DNA from: Streptomyces sp. NBC_01306
GTDB taxonomy: Bacteria; Actinomycetota; Actinomycetes; Streptomycetales; Streptomycetaceae
Length of the DNA stretch: 64,000 bases
Direction: 5' to 3'
NCBI RefSeq assembly: GCF_026340465.1
Contig: NZ_JAPEPC010000001.1
Span: 3,064,001-3,128,000, forward strand
The translations under genes and the position numbers were made by a program. Below the pieces are notes generated by a model. That model was not told the DNA's origin. It worked only from the letters and a program-made list of their open reading frames with translations, and did no database searches. This document shows positions 33,477 to 42,154 of the stretch, one piece after another. Numbering within the stretch: the first letter of the stretch is position 1; every line of letters starts with the position of its first letter.

Positions 33477-34955
33477 TCAGCTCTTCGTGAGGTAGCCGAG
33501 GCCCGGGTGCACGTCCCGGTAGCCGTCGAGCAGCCTTCCCGCCACATTCACGGAGTCGACCAGCGGATGCAGGGCGAATGCCCGCACCGCGGCCCGCGCC
33601 GATCCGCTCTCCGCCGCTTCCAGTACGGAGCGCTCCACCGCCTTCACCGCTGACACCAGAGCCGCCTCATGGCCCGACAGCTGCGAAACCGGCAGCGGGC
33701 GGGGGCCGTTCGCGTCGACCTGGCACGGGACTTCGATGACGGCGGCCTCATCGAGCACGGCGAGTGTACGACCGCCACCGGAGGCGCCGGAGCTGCCGAT
33801 GCCAGTGCCCATGCCGATGCCGATGCCACTACCGCTACCGCTACCGCTGGGTGAGCTTCCAGCGGGTGCGCTGCCGTTGGGTGTGCTGCCGCCAAGTACG
33901 TTGCCATTGGGGACGTTCAGGATCAGCGTGGCGCTCTCGTCCCGCGCGATGGCCCGCATCAGAGCCAGTGCGACGTTCTCGTACCCGCCCGACTCCAGGT
34001 CGTCGGCCTCCCGTTCGCCCGCCCCTGCGGCCTCGCGGTTCTCCGCCATGTACGTCGCCTCGCGCTCGGCACGGGTACGGTCCCAGGCCGCGAGCGCGGG
34101 CGTCGACGGGTGCGCCATCTCGTCGTAGAACCGGGCCTGCTGGTCGTGCAGGAAGGCTCCGCGGGTCTGCTCCGCCTGCTGATAGGCCGCGACCGTCTCG
34201 CGGTTGAAGTAGTAGTAGTGCAGATACTCGTTGGGCACCGAGCGGATCGAGCGCAGCCACTCCGCCCCGAACAGCCGGCCCTCCTCGAAGGAGGTCAGCA
34301 GCCGCTCGTCGTCGAACAGCCGGGGCAGCACGTCCTGCTCGTCCACGTACAGACCGCGCAGCCAGCCCAGATGGTTCAGCCCCACATAGTCGAGCCGCGC
34401 CGACCCGGGGTCCGCCCCGAGGACCCGGGCGACCCTGCGGCCGAGACCGACCGGCGAGTCACAGATCCCGACGACCCGGCGGCCGAGGTGGGCGGCCATC
34501 GCCTCGGTGACAAGACCCGCCGGGTTGGTGAAGTTGATGACCCAGGCGTCCGGGGCGAGCCGGGCGACCCTGCGGGCGATGTCGACGGCGACCGGGACCG
34601 TACGGAGTCCGTACGCGATACCGCCCGCGCCGACGGTCTCCTGGCCGAGGACGCCCTCGGCCAGCGCCACCCGCTCGTCGGCCGCACGGCCCGCGAGCCC
34701 GCCGACCCGGATCGCGGAGAAGACGAAGTCGGCGCCGCGGAGGGCGTCGTCGAGGTCGGTGGTGGTACGGACCTCGGGCGCATCCGGTACGTCCGCCGCC
34801 TGGTCGGCGAGAACACGGGCCACGGCCGCCAGCCTGGCGGGGTCGAGGTCGTGGAGCGTGAGGTGGGTGACCCGGCCCGCCGCGTGGTCGCGCAGCAGCG
34901 CCCCGTACACCAGCGGCACCCGGAATCCGCCGCCGCCGAGAATCGTGAGCTTCAC
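33477..34955 (-). CDS. GH4-family glycosidase (6-phospho-beta-glucosidase-like)
   Basis: A 492-aa NAD- and Mn2+-dependent glycosidase. The Rossmann start LTILGGGGFRVP (3-14) replaces the usual GGGS; NFTNPAGL (about 141), ICDSPVGL (about 164) and GLNHLGW (about 192) are family metal and substrate motifs. GH4 enzymes cleave through a redox-elimination mechanism; the phosphorylated-sugar preference is inferred, and no PTS genes are near. A Gly/Ser/Ile/Met tract (about residues 355-395) encoded by a DNA repeat interrupts the C-terminal half. GTG at 34955 has GGGAGG seven bases upstream. Confidence 0.88.
   Translation of the reverse strand: MKLTILGGGGFRVPLVYGALLRDHAAGRVTHLTLHDLDPARLAAVARVLADQAADVPDAPEVRTTTDLDDALRGADFVFSAIRVGGLAGRAADERVALAEGVLGQETVGAGGIAYGLRTVPVAVDIARRVARLAPDAWVINFTNPAGLVTEAMAAHLGRRVVGICDSPVGLGRRVARVLGADPGSARLDYVGLNHLGWLRGLYVDEQDVLPRLFDDERLLTSFEEGRLFGAEWLRSIRSVPNEYLHYYYFNRETVAAYQQAEQTRGAFLHDQQARFYDEMAHPSTPALAAWDRTRAEREATYMAENREAAGAGEREADDLESGGYENVALALMRAIARDESATLILNVPNGNVLGGSTPNGSAPAGSSPSGSGSGSGIGIGMGTGIGSSGASGGGRTLAVLDEAAVIEVPCQVDANGPRPLPVSQLSGHEAALVSAVKAVERSVLEAAESGSARAAVRAFALHPLVDSVNVAGRLLDGYRDVHPGLGYLTKS
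33785..33900. repeat. CCACTACCG / GCCGATGCC repeats in the GH4 gene
   Basis: Hexamer units (ATGCCG, CTACCG, GGTGCG/GTGCTG) through about 115 bp encode alternating Gly-Ser, Gly-Ile and Gly-Met on the minus strand. This is an in-frame insertion in an otherwise conserved enzyme. Confidence 0.85.
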
Positions 34956-34988
34956 CGTGCGCCTCCCGCTGTCGTCACCGATTACGCC

Positions 34989-35042
34989 TTCCCCGCGGTG
35001 TACGTCGCTGTGGACGCATTCCCCGCGGTGTACGCCGCTGTG
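34989..35042. repeat. 30-bp direct repeat between MarP-like and GH4 genes
   Basis: TTCCCCGCGGTGTACG begins two 24-bp copies (34989-35012 and 35019-35042), differing at one position. They lie in the 166-bp gap just upstream of the GH4 start and could affect its expression. Confidence 0.85.
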
Positions 35043-35121
35043 TACGTCACTGGCTGCGTTACTGGGTTCGGCCCCTGTGTGCGGCCGGGTCCAGCCATGT
35101 CTCCAGCCCTCGGGCCCGTCG

Positions 35122-36327
35122 TCACAACGCGCACCCCTGAGTGTCCACCTGCTGGCTCGCGGTGCGGCCCTGGGCGATGTCCTGGCGGATCTCGTCGGCC
35201 GAGAGCGCGTACCCGGTCTTGCTGTCGTCGAGCGATTTGGCGAAGACCACCCCGTACACCTTGCCGTCGGGGGTCAGCAGGGGGCCGCCGGAGTTGCCCT
35301 GCCGGACGGTCGTGTAGAGGGAGTAGACGTCGCGGGTGACCGTCCCGCGGTGGTAGATGTCCGGGCCGCTGGCGTTGATCCGGGCGCGGACGCGGGCGGA
35401 GCGGACGTCGTAGCCGCCGTTCTCGGGGAAGCCGGCGACGATCGCGCTGTCATTGGTGTGGGCGTCGTGGTGGGTGTCGGTGAACTTCAGCGCGGGCGCG
35501 CGCAGGTCCGGCACGTCCAGGACGGCGATGTCGCGTGACCAGTCGTAGAGCACGACCTTCGCGTCGTACAGCTTGCCCTCGCCGCCGATCTGCACGGTCG
35601 GTTCACTGACGCCGCCGACGACGTGGGCGTTGGTCATCACCCTGTGGTTGCCGAAGACGAAGCCGGAGCCCTCCAGGACCTTGCTGCACCCGGTCGCCGT
35701 GCCGACGACCTTGACGATGGACTTCCTGGCGCTCGTCACGACCGGACTGTTGGCCAGGGCCGGGTCGGGCGCCTTGACGTTGGTGATCGGTTCATTGGCG
35801 AACGGGCTGAAGACCTGGGGGAAGCCGTTCTGCGCGAGGACGGATGTGAAGTCCGTGAACCAGGTGCTGGCCTGCGACGGCACCACCCGGGAGACCCCGA
35901 TGAGCACCTTGGAGGTACGGACCTCCTTGCCGAGGGTGGGCAGCGTCGTACCGGCCAGGGCCGATCCGATCAGCCAGGCGACCAGCAGCATGGCCACCAC
36001 GTTCACCAGGGCGCCGCCGGTGGCATCCAGGGCGCGCGCGGGTGACCAGGTGATGAAGCGGCGCAGTTTGTTGCCCAGGTGGGTGGTGAGAGCCTGGCCG
36101 ACCGAGGCGCACACGATCACGATGATGACCGCGACGACCGTGGCCGTCGTGGAGACTTCGGACTTCTCCGTGAGCTCGTCCCAGATGATGGGCAGTACGT
36201 AGACGGCGACGATGCCGCCCCCGAGAAAGCCGATCACCGACAGGATGCCGACGACGAAACCCTGGCGGTAACCGATGACCGCGAACCACACAGCGGCCAG
36301 CAGCAGCAGGATGTCCAGCACGTTCAC
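35122..36327 (-). CDS. MarP-like membrane serine protease (CvpA + trypsin domains)
   Basis: A 401-aa protein. Residues 1-135 form a CvpA-like domain with four membrane helices; residues 190-395 are a chymotrypsin-fold protease facing outward. The triad is His235 (TNAHVV), Asp266 (RDIAVLD) and Ser346 (GNSGG). Cys214 and Cys399 match the disulfide pair known to stabilise mycobacterial MarP, which protects cells against acid and oxidative stress. The stress role here is inferred. GTG at 36327; a GAGG about ten bases upstream is modest. It is separated from the Nudix gene by 117 bp. Confidence 0.92.
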   Translation of the reverse strand: MNVLDILLLLAAVWFAVIGYRQGFVVGILSVIGFLGGGIVAVYVLPIIWDELTEKSEVSTTATVVAVIIVIVCASVGQALTTHLGNKLRRFITWSPARALDATGGALVNVVAMLLVAWLIGSALAGTTLPTLGKEVRTSKVLIGVSRVVPSQASTWFTDFTSVLAQNGFPQVFSPFANEPITNVKAPDPALANSPVVTSARKSIVKVVGTATGCSKVLEGSGFVFGNHRVMTNAHVVGGVSEPTVQIGGEGKLYDAKVVLYDWSRDIAVLDVPDLRAPALKFTDTHHDAHTNDSAIVAGFPENGGYDVRSARVRARINASGPDIYHRGTVTRDVYSLYTTVRQGNSGGPLLTPDGKVYGVVFAKSLDDSKTGYALSADEIRQDIAQGRTASQQVDTQGCAL

Positions 36328-36444
36328 CGTCGGGAGCCTCGCTTTTCGTCGCCGGTCACGGTCCGCCGGCCGGTGGTGCGGCCCGTCGGGGAGCCACAGT
36401 GGTTCGCAGCGTCGCCCGAGTGGCCCAGTACTTCGGCCACCCTG

Positions 36445-37155
36445 TCATGCGCGCCAGTCGAGCGGGACCTGTCTGGAGCGGTCCCAGGGGCGCTCCCAGC
36501 CCGCGAAGTGCAGAATCCGGTCGATCACTCCGGCCGTGAAGCCCCAGACCAGGGCGGATTCGACCAGAAATGCTGGGCCCTGGTGACCGCGCGGGTGGAC
36601 ACTCGTCACCCGGTTGGCCGGGTCAGTGAGATCCGCCACGGGAACCGTGAAGACCCGGGCCGTCTCCCCGCTGTCCATGGCCCGTACGGGAGTGGGCTCG
36701 CGCCACCAGCCGAGCACCGGCGTCACGACGAAGCCGCTCACCGGGATGTAGAGCCGGGGCAGCACACCGAAGAGCTGCACGCCCGCTGGTTCGAGGCCGG
36801 TCTCCTCCTGGGCCTCGCGCAGCGCCGCCCGCAGCGGGCCGGTGGTCTGCGGATCCCCGTCCCCGGGGTCGAGGGAGCCACCGGGGAAGGAGGGCTGTCC
36901 CGCGTGGGAGCGCAGGCTGGAGGCCCGCTCCATCAGCAGCAGTTCGGGCCCGGCCGGGCCCTCGCCGAAGAGGATCAGCACAGCGGACTGCCGCCCGCCA
37001 CCGCCCTCGGGCGGCAGGAACCGGCTGAGCTGCTCGGGGCGCACCGTATCGGCCGCACGCGCCACGGGCGCCAGCCATCCGGGCAGCCCGGACTGCGTCA
37101 CGGCGACCGGACTCTCCTGAGTCCGGCCCGTGTGTCTCTCTCCAGCGCGCGTCAT
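36445..37155 (-). CDS. CoA-type Nudix pyrophosphatase
   Basis: A 236-aa Nudix hydrolase. LLLMERASSLRSHAGQPSFPGG matches the NuBD signature (LLTxR(SA)x3Rx3GxxxFPGG) that marks coenzyme A pyrophosphatases, and REAQEETGL is the Nudix box metal site (both about residues 73-115). It should split CoA or acyl-CoA into 4'-phosphopantetheine and 3',5'-ADP. ATG at 37155 (MTRAGERH) has GGGGGTG just upstream; an earlier GTG-type start is possible. It lies between endonuclease III and the MarP-like gene, same strand. Confidence 0.88.
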   Translation of the reverse strand: MTRAGERHTGRTQESPVAVTQSGLPGWLAPVARAADTVRPEQLSRFLPPEGGGGRQSAVLILFGEGPAGPELLLMERASSLRSHAGQPSFPGGSLDPGDGDPQTTGPLRAALREAQEETGLEPAGVQLFGVLPRLYIPVSGFVVTPVLGWWREPTPVRAMDSGETARVFTVPVADLTDPANRVTSVHPRGHQGPAFLVESALVWGFTAGVIDRILHFAGWERPWDRSRQVPLDWRA

Positions 37156-37288
37156 CGGCACCCCCGCCTCTTCCAACGCCTGCGGCGGGCCTGATCGTTC
37201 CGCACGAACGGGTGGTTCCGCACTTCGACTTCGTCCCGCACGCGGACGGCGGGGTGATCCTGGCCCTGCGGGCCGGTACGGGCCGCCG

Positions 37289-38536
37289 TCACCCGGCCGC
37301 CATCGGTGGGGCCGGCTGCCCGGGATAGTCCGCCGGGGGCTTCAGCCGCTGGCCGGGCCGGCCGCCCTTCTCGTACTTCAGCAGCTTCCGCGCCTTCTCC
37401 GGGTCCGTCTCGCCCTCACCGTACGAAGGGCAGAGCGGGGCGATCGGACAGGCACCGCAGGCCGGTTTACGGGCGTGGCAGATCCGGCGGCCGTGGAAGA
37501 CGACCCGGTGCGAGAGCATCGTCCAGTCGCTCTTCGGGAAGAGCGCGCAGATCTCCGCCTCGACCTTCTCCGGGTCCTGCTGCTCGGTCCATTTCCAGCG
37601 GCGCACCAGTCGCCCGAAATGGGTGTCCACGGTAATTCCAGGGACTCCAAAAGCATTACCGAGAACAACATTTGCCGTTTTCCGCCCGACTCCGGGCAGC
37701 GACACCAGGTCCTCCAGCCGGCCCGGCACCTCGCCGCCGAAGTTGTCCCTGATGGCGGTGGAAAGCCCCAGGACCGACCTCGCCTTCGCCCGGAAGAACC
37801 CGGTCGGCCGCAGGATCTGCTCCAGTTCCTCGGGGTCCGCCGCCGCCATGTCCTCCGGCGTCGGGAACTTCGCGAAGAGCGCGGGCGTCGTCTGGTTGAC
37901 CCGGAGGTCGGTGGTCTGGGCGGAGAGGACCGTCGCGACCAGCAGCTCGAAGGGGTTCTCGAAGTCGAGCTCGGGATGGGCGTACGGGTAGACCTCGGCC
38001 AGCTCACTGTTGATCCGGCGCGCCCGGCGGACCAGGGCGGCGTGGGACTCGGACTTGGGAATCCGGACAGCCGCGGGCGCGGGCCCGGACTTCTTGGCGG
38101 GGGCGGCTTTCTTGGCGGGCGCGGACTTCTTGCCGGGCGCGGTCTTCTTCGCTGACGCGGGCTTCTTCGCTGACGCGGGCTTCTTCGCCGCCGGGGCCTT
38201 TTTCGCTACCGCCGCCTTCTCAACGGGCGCAGCTTTCTCGGCGAGTACGGCCCTTTTGGCGGGCGCAGCCGTCCTGGCGGGCGCAGCCTTTTTCGCCGGG
38301 ACGGTTTTCTTCGCCGGGACGGTTTTCTTCGTGGCGACAGCCTTCTTGGCCACCACAGCCTTCTTTGCTGCTGCCGTCGTCTCCTTCGTGGGGGCAGCCA
38401 TCCCGCCGGGCACAGCCTTCTCCCCGGGCGCAGTCTGTTGCGCGGCCGTGGTCTTCCTTGCGGGTGCGGCCCTCTTCGCGACCGTTCTCGCAACCTGCTT
38501 CCCGGCTTCCTTCGCCGGCCGAGCCGCCTCTGCCAT
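37289..38536 (-). CDS. nth: Endonuclease III with long histone-H1-like N-terminal tail
   Basis: A 415-aa protein. The C-terminal 250 residues are a complete endonuclease III, a bifunctional glycosylase/AP lyase for oxidised pyrimidines. The helix-hairpin-helix [11 protein letters not shown] carries catalytic Lys286, VDTHFGRL carries Asp304, and the [4Fe-4S] loop is Cys353-X6-Cys360-X2-Cys363-X5-Cys369. The first 160 residues are a Lys/Ala/Pro/Thr repeat (AKKAxPAKK), a C-terminal-H1-like sequence that should bind DNA without specificity. The ATG at 38536 has AAAGGGG six bases upstream. No start with a ribosome site is visible near the catalytic core, so the tail is probably real. Confidence 0.92.
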   Translation of the reverse strand: MAEAARPAKEAGKQVARTVAKRAAPARKTTAAQQTAPGEKAVPGGMAAPTKETTAAAKKAVVAKKAVATKKTVPAKKTVPAKKAAPARTAAPAKRAVLAEKAAPVEKAAVAKKAPAAKKPASAKKPASAKKTAPGKKSAPAKKAAPAKKSGPAPAAVRIPKSESHAALVRRARRINSELAEVYPYAHPELDFENPFELLVATVLSAQTTDLRVNQTTPALFAKFPTPEDMAAADPEELEQILRPTGFFRAKARSVLGLSTAIRDNFGGEVPGRLEDLVSLPGVGRKTANVVLGNAFGVPGITVDTHFGRLVRRWKWTEQQDPEKVEAEICALFPKSDWTMLSHRVVFHGRRICHARKPACGACPIAPLCPSYGEGETDPEKARKLLKYEKGGRPGQRLKPPADYPGQPAPPMAAG

Positions 38537-38867
38537 CTCGGCCCCTTTCACCGGTTCGCCGGTTTCATCACGTTTGCGGCCTCTTTCGCCCGGGTGGGCG
38601 ACTGTTCGCCCACAGCGGAATTTCGGCTCGGCGACACCCGTTCAGCCCCCCTGCCCCTCTGCTCTCACCGGCGTTCTGGACACCCGGCCAGCCTAGAGCC
38701 AGCCACTGACATCCGCCCCGGTCACAGCTAATTCCGAACCCAATCGGCCCCCTCCCGCACAAGCCGCAGCGCCAGTGCGTCAAACTTGTGACTGATCACA
38801 CTGATTGACCCGTCCGGCATGATGGGAACCAGCCGGTTCCCTGAGCAGGTCGACAAGGAGAGAACTC
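38537..38867. promoter_or_regulatory. Divergent region nth-crp
   Basis: 331 bp between nth and crp start sites. The nth side carries the ribosome site and leader (38537-38650), the crp side an AT-richer stretch (38775-38815) with a palindrome TGTGA-CTGA-TCACA. No gene. Confidence 0.5.
38787..38800. promoter_or_regulatory. crp: Candidate Crp operator upstream of crp
   Basis: TGTGACTGATCACA has half-sites TGTGA/TCACA, or GTG-N6-CAC, close to CRP-family operators, centred about 75 bp before the crp start. Spacing between half-sites is 4 rather than the E. coli 6. This suggests autoregulation. Confidence 0.4.
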
Positions 38868-39542
38868 GTGGACGACGTTCTGCGGCGCGCCCCGCTCTTC
38901 GCGGCGCTCGATGACGAGCAGGCCGCTGAGCTGCGCGCCTCGATGAGTGAGGTGACGCTCGCCCGCGGCGACGCCCTCTTCCACGAGGGCGACCCCGGCG
39001 ACCGCCTCTATGTGGTCACCGAGGGCAAGGTGAAGCTGCACCGCACTTCCCCCGACGGCCGCGAGAACATGCTGGCCGTTCTCGGCCCCGGCGAGCTGAT
39101 CGGTGAGCTGTCCCTCTTCGACCCGGGCCCGCGTACCGCCACGGCGTCGGCGCTGACCGAGGTCAAGCTGCTCGGCCTGGGCCACGGCGACCTCCAGCCC
39201 TGGCTGAATGTCCGCCCCGAGGTGGCCACGGCGCTGCTGCGCGCGGTCGCCCGCCGTCTGCGCAAGACCAACGACCAGATGTCCGACCTGGTCTTCTCGG
39301 ACGTTCCCGGCCGGGTCGCCCGCGCGCTCCTCGACCTGTCGCGCCGCTTCGGTGTGCAGTCGGAGGAGGGCATCCACGTGGTCCACGACCTCACCCAGGA
39401 AGAGCTGGCCCAGCTGGTCGGCGCCTCCCGCGAGACGGTCAACAAGGCCCTCGCGGACTTCGCAGGCCGCGGCTGGCTGCGGCTGGAGGCCCGTGCGGTG
39501 ATCCTGCTGGACGTGGAGCGCCTCGCGAAGCGGTCCCGCTAG
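38868..39542 (+). CDS. crp: cAMP receptor protein family regulator Crp
   Basis: A 224-aa regulator with an N-terminal cyclic-nucleotide-binding beta-roll (residues 8-120). The phosphate-binding cassette region is GELIGELSLFDPGPRTATA (about 76-94), retaining Glu and the Arg-Thr-Ala pattern. The C-terminal winged helix recognises DNA through EELAQLVGASRETVNKAL (about 178-195). In S. coelicolor, Crp (SCO3571) affects germination, growth and antibiotic production. GTG at 38868 with AAGGAG seven bases upstream. Monocistronic, ended by a 27-bp perfect hairpin. Confidence 0.96.
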   Translation: MDDVLRRAPLFAALDDEQAAELRASMSEVTLARGDALFHEGDPGDRLYVVTEGKVKLHRTSPDGRENMLAVLGPGELIGELSLFDPGPRTATASALTEVKLLGLGHGDLQPWLNVRPEVATALLRAVARRLRKTNDQMSDLVFSDVPGRVARALLDLSRRFGVQSEEGIHVVHDLTQEELAQLVGASRETVNKALADFAGRGWLRLEARAVILLDVERLAKRSR

Positions 39543-39559
39543 CCCGGACCCGTTCCTGC

Positions 39560-39618
39560 CTGTACGTACGTGAAGGGGCGCCCCACCGCGAGTGGGGCGC
39601 CCCTTCACGTACGTACAG
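39560..39618. terminator. 27-bp perfect hairpin after crp
   Basis: 39560-39586 is perfectly complementary to 39592-39618, with a 5-base loop CGCGA. No T tract. It should stop transcription in both directions, which protects crp and the following converging gene. Confidence 0.9.
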
Positions 39619-39773
39619 ACACGGACACCTCCGCGTCCTCCCACCGCGCGGCTCGCGGCTAAGCCCAGTCCGAGCGCGTGATGCAAGAGCCCGAGGCGTG
39701 ATGCAAGAGTCCGAGCGCCTGAGGCAAGCGCGTGGTGCCGACGGGGGATCCGCCGGCGGGGATCCGCAGCCGT

Positions 39774-40604
39774 TCAGATCAGCCCGTGCTCCCGCAGATA
39801 CTCCAGCTGCGCCCGCACCGACATCTCAGCCGCGGGCCAGAGCGACCGGTCGACATCCGCGTACACCTGCGCGACGACCTCCGAAGCCGTCGTGAAGCCC
39901 TTCTCCGCCGCCGTCTCCACCTGGGCGAGCCGGTGGGCGCGGTGCGCGAGGTAGAAGTCGACGGCCCCCTGCGCGTCCTCCAGCACCGGCCCGTGCCCAG
40001 GAAGCACCGTGTGCACCCCGTCGTCCACCGTCAGCGAGCGCAGCCGCCGCAGCGAGTCCAGATAGTCGCCGAGCCGGCCGTCCGGATGCGCGACCACCGT
40101 CGTGCCCCGGCCCAGGACCGTGTCGCCCGTCAGCACCGCCCGGTCGGCCGGCAGATGGAAGCAGAGCGAGTCCGCGGTGTGGCCCGGCGTCGGTACGACC
40201 CGCAGTTCCAGGCCGCCGGTGGTGATGACGTCCCCGGCGCCCAGTCCCTCGTCGCCGAGGCGCAGCGCGGGGTCCAGCGCCCGTACGGACGTACGCGTCA
40301 GCTCGGCGAACCGCGCCGCACCCTCCGCGTGGTCCGGGTGGCCGTGCGTCAGGAGCGTCAGCGCGACGCGCTTGCCCGCCCCTGCCGCCGTCGCGACGAC
40401 GGCCTTGAGATGGGTGTCGTCGAGCGGTCCCGGGTCGATGACGACGGCCAGGTCGGAGTCCGGCTCGGCGATGATCCAGGTGTTGGTGCCGTCGAGCGTC
40501 ATCGCGGAGGCGTTCGGCGCCAGGACATTCACCGCCCGTGCGGTGGCGGGCCCGGACAGGACCCCGCCCCTGGGCTGGCCGGGGAGGGCTGCGGCATCAC
40601 TCAC
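39774..40604 (-). CDS. MBL-fold metallo-hydrolase (LACTB2-like)
   Basis: A 276-aa metallo-beta-lactamase-fold hydrolase. Zinc-binding motif THGHPDH (His87, His89, Asp91, His92), further ligands in PTPGHTADS (about 145) and LTGDTVLG (about 166), and PGHGP (about 212). The C-terminal winged-helix-like extension (about 230-276) resembles LACTB2 endoribonucleases. GTG at 40604 is favoured by AGGAGA seven bases upstream; the 43 residues that could be added are read from a GGGTCACTC-type repeat and are probably untranslated. The substrate is uncertain. Confidence 0.88.
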   Translation of the reverse strand: MSDAAALPGQPRGGVLSGPATARAVNVLAPNASAMTLDGTNTWIIAEPDSDLAVVIDPGPLDDTHLKAVVATAAGAGKRVALTLLTHGHPDHAEGAARFAELTRTSVRALDPALRLGDEGLGAGDVITTGGLELRVVPTPGHTADSLCFHLPADRAVLTGDTVLGRGTTVVAHPDGRLGDYLDSLRRLRSLTVDDGVHTVLPGHGPVLEDAQGAVDFYLAHRAHRLAQVETAAEKGFTTASEVVAQVYADVDRSLWPAAEMSVRAQLEYLREHGLI

Positions 40605-40619
40605 GCGGGGTCTCCTGTC

Positions 40620-40686
40620 GTCCGGACCGTCACTCGGACCGTCACCGGGGCAGTCACTCGGGCCGTCACTTCGGGGACCCGGCCCG
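40620..40686. repeat. TCGGACCGTCACTCGGACCGTCAC repeats in a short gap
   Basis: The 82-bp gap between the MBL and Nudix genes is made of GGACCGTCAC/GGGCCGTCAC units. It would put the MBL leader in a self-pairing context. Confidence 0.65.
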
Positions 40687-41556
40687 TCATTCCGGCGTCC
40701 CGGTCGCCGGAAGCCGCCGGGTGAATTCATCATGACCCGGCCAGCTCAGCACCAGCTCACCGGCCTCCAGCCGGGCCCGTGCCAGCACCGGGGTGAGGTC
40801 CTGGGCCGCCGCACCCGCCAGGGTGTCGGCCACGGTCGCGTACGGCTGGAGCGAACGGAGCGTCGAGATCGTCGGGGGCATCATCAGCAGCTCCCCCTTG
40901 TCGTACGCCGCTGCCGCCTCCTCCGGCCGGACCCAGACCGTGCGGTCCGCCTCGGTCGAGGCGTTGCGGGTCCGCTGCCCGGCGGGTAGCGCGGCCGCGA
41001 AGAACCAGGTGTCGTACCGCTTCGGCTCGAACTCCGGCGTGATCCAGCGCGCCCACGCGCCCAGCAGGTCGGAGCGGAGGACGAGCCCCCGCCGGTCCAG
41101 GAAGTCCGCGAAGGAGAGTTCGCGGTCGACGAGCGCGGCGCGGTCCGCCTCCCAGTCGTCGCCGGAGAGGTCGCCGACGACGGTGGAAGCGGTCTCGCCC
41201 GCGAGCAGCACACCGGCCTCCTCGTACGTCTCCCGGACGGCTGCGCAGACGATGGCCTGGGCGGATGCCGCGTCGACGCCGAGCCGCGCGGCCCATACAT
41301 CGCGCGGCGGCCCGGCCCAGCCGACCGGGCGGTCGTCGTCGCGGGGGTCCACCCCGCCGCCCGGATACGCGTACGCGCCTCCGGCGAATGCCATGGAGGC
41401 GCGTCTGCGCAGCATGTGCACGGCGGGACCGGCCGCGGTGTCGCGCAGCAGCATGACGGTCGCGGCTCTGCGCGGCGCGACGGCGGTGAGCTCGCCGGCC
41501 GCCAGGGCACGGATACGGTCGGGCCATTCCGGCGGGTACGACTGACCTTGGGACAT
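40687..41556 (-). CDS. Nudix hydrolase (NUDT19-like)
   Basis: A 289-aa protein with an N-terminal Nudix strand (RRAATVMLLRD), AYAYPGGGVDPRDDD at about 62-76, and the separated Nudix helix AAVRETYEEAGVLL at about 105-118. The long insertion (about 77-104) between the Gly loop and the REXXEE helix is typical of NUDT19-like proteins that act on CoA esters. The substrate is not known. ATG at 41556 (MSQGQSYPP). It lies 82 bp upstream of the MBL gene on the same strand and may be co-transcribed. Confidence 0.85.
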   Translation of the reverse strand: MSQGQSYPPEWPDRIRALAAGELTAVAPRRAATVMLLRDTAAGPAVHMLRRRASMAFAGGAYAYPGGGVDPRDDDRPVGWAGPPRDVWAARLGVDAASAQAIVCAAVRETYEEAGVLLAGETASTVVGDLSGDDWEADRAALVDRELSFADFLDRRGLVLRSDLLGAWARWITPEFEPKRYDTWFFAAALPAGQRTRNASTEADRTVWVRPEEAAAAYDKGELLMMPPTISTLRSLQPYATVADTLAGAAAQDLTPVLARARLEAGELVLSWPGHDEFTRRLPATGTPE

Positions 41557-41686
41557 GGCCGGAGGCTAACCGCTCTCGCGCCGATGTTCGAGGGTGTGGG
41601 CAGGGGTGCTGCTTGCCCACCGGGTGCCGACGGAGCGGGGGCGCCCGCCCGACCGGCCCCCGCTCACCCCGTCAGCCCTCGTTCCC

Positions 41687-42154
41687 TCAAGCCTTCAGCT
41701 CGACCTGGATCTCCACCTCGACCGGCGCGTCCAGCGGCAGCACCGCGACGCCCACCGCGCTGCGCGCATGGACCCCGCGGTCGCCCAGGACCTCGCCCAG
41801 CAGCTCGCTCGCACCGTTGAGCACGCCCGGCTGACCGGTGAAGTCCGGGGCCGACGCCACGAATCCCACGACCTTCACGACCCGCTCGACACGGTCCAGG
41901 TCACCGGCGACCGACTTCACCGCCGCCAGCGCGTTCAGCGCGCACGTACGCGCCAGGTCCTTCGCGTCCTCGGCCGTGACCTCGGCGCCGACCTTCCCGA
42001 CCAGCGGAAGCTTGCCCTCCACCATCGGCAGCTGGCCCGCCGTGTACACGTACACACCGGACTGCACGGCCGGCTGGTACGCGGCCAGCGGCGGTACGAC
42101 GTCCGGAAGCGTCAGTCCCAGCTCGGTCAGGCGCGCTTCGACGACCCCGCTCAT
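41687..42154 (-). CDS. RidA/YjgF-family protein
   Basis: A 155-aa protein of the RidA fold, which deaminates reactive enamine/imine intermediates. This longer type lacks the canonical short N-terminus; GQLPMVEGKLPLVGKVG and the C-terminal PVEVEIQVELKA strand are visible. The catalytic Arg of true RidA proteins is not clearly present (the equivalent region reads HARSAVGVAVLPL, which does have one Arg), so activity is uncertain. Start ATG at 42154 overlaps the stop of the small upstream gene as ATGA, showing coupling. Confidence 0.87.
   Translation of the reverse strand: MSGVVEARLTELGLTLPDVVPPLAAYQPAVQSGVYVYTAGQLPMVEGKLPLVGKVGAEVTAEDAKDLARTCALNALAAVKSVAGDLDRVERVVKVVGFVASAPDFTGQPGVLNGASELLGEVLGDRGVHARSAVGVAVLPLDAPVEVEIQVELKA

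Noticed and set aside
40605..40733. Longer MBL hydrolase with 43 extra N-terminal residues
   Set aside because: The added sequence is translated repeat (GPSDGPGDG) and the GTG at 40604 has a properly spaced AGGAGA.
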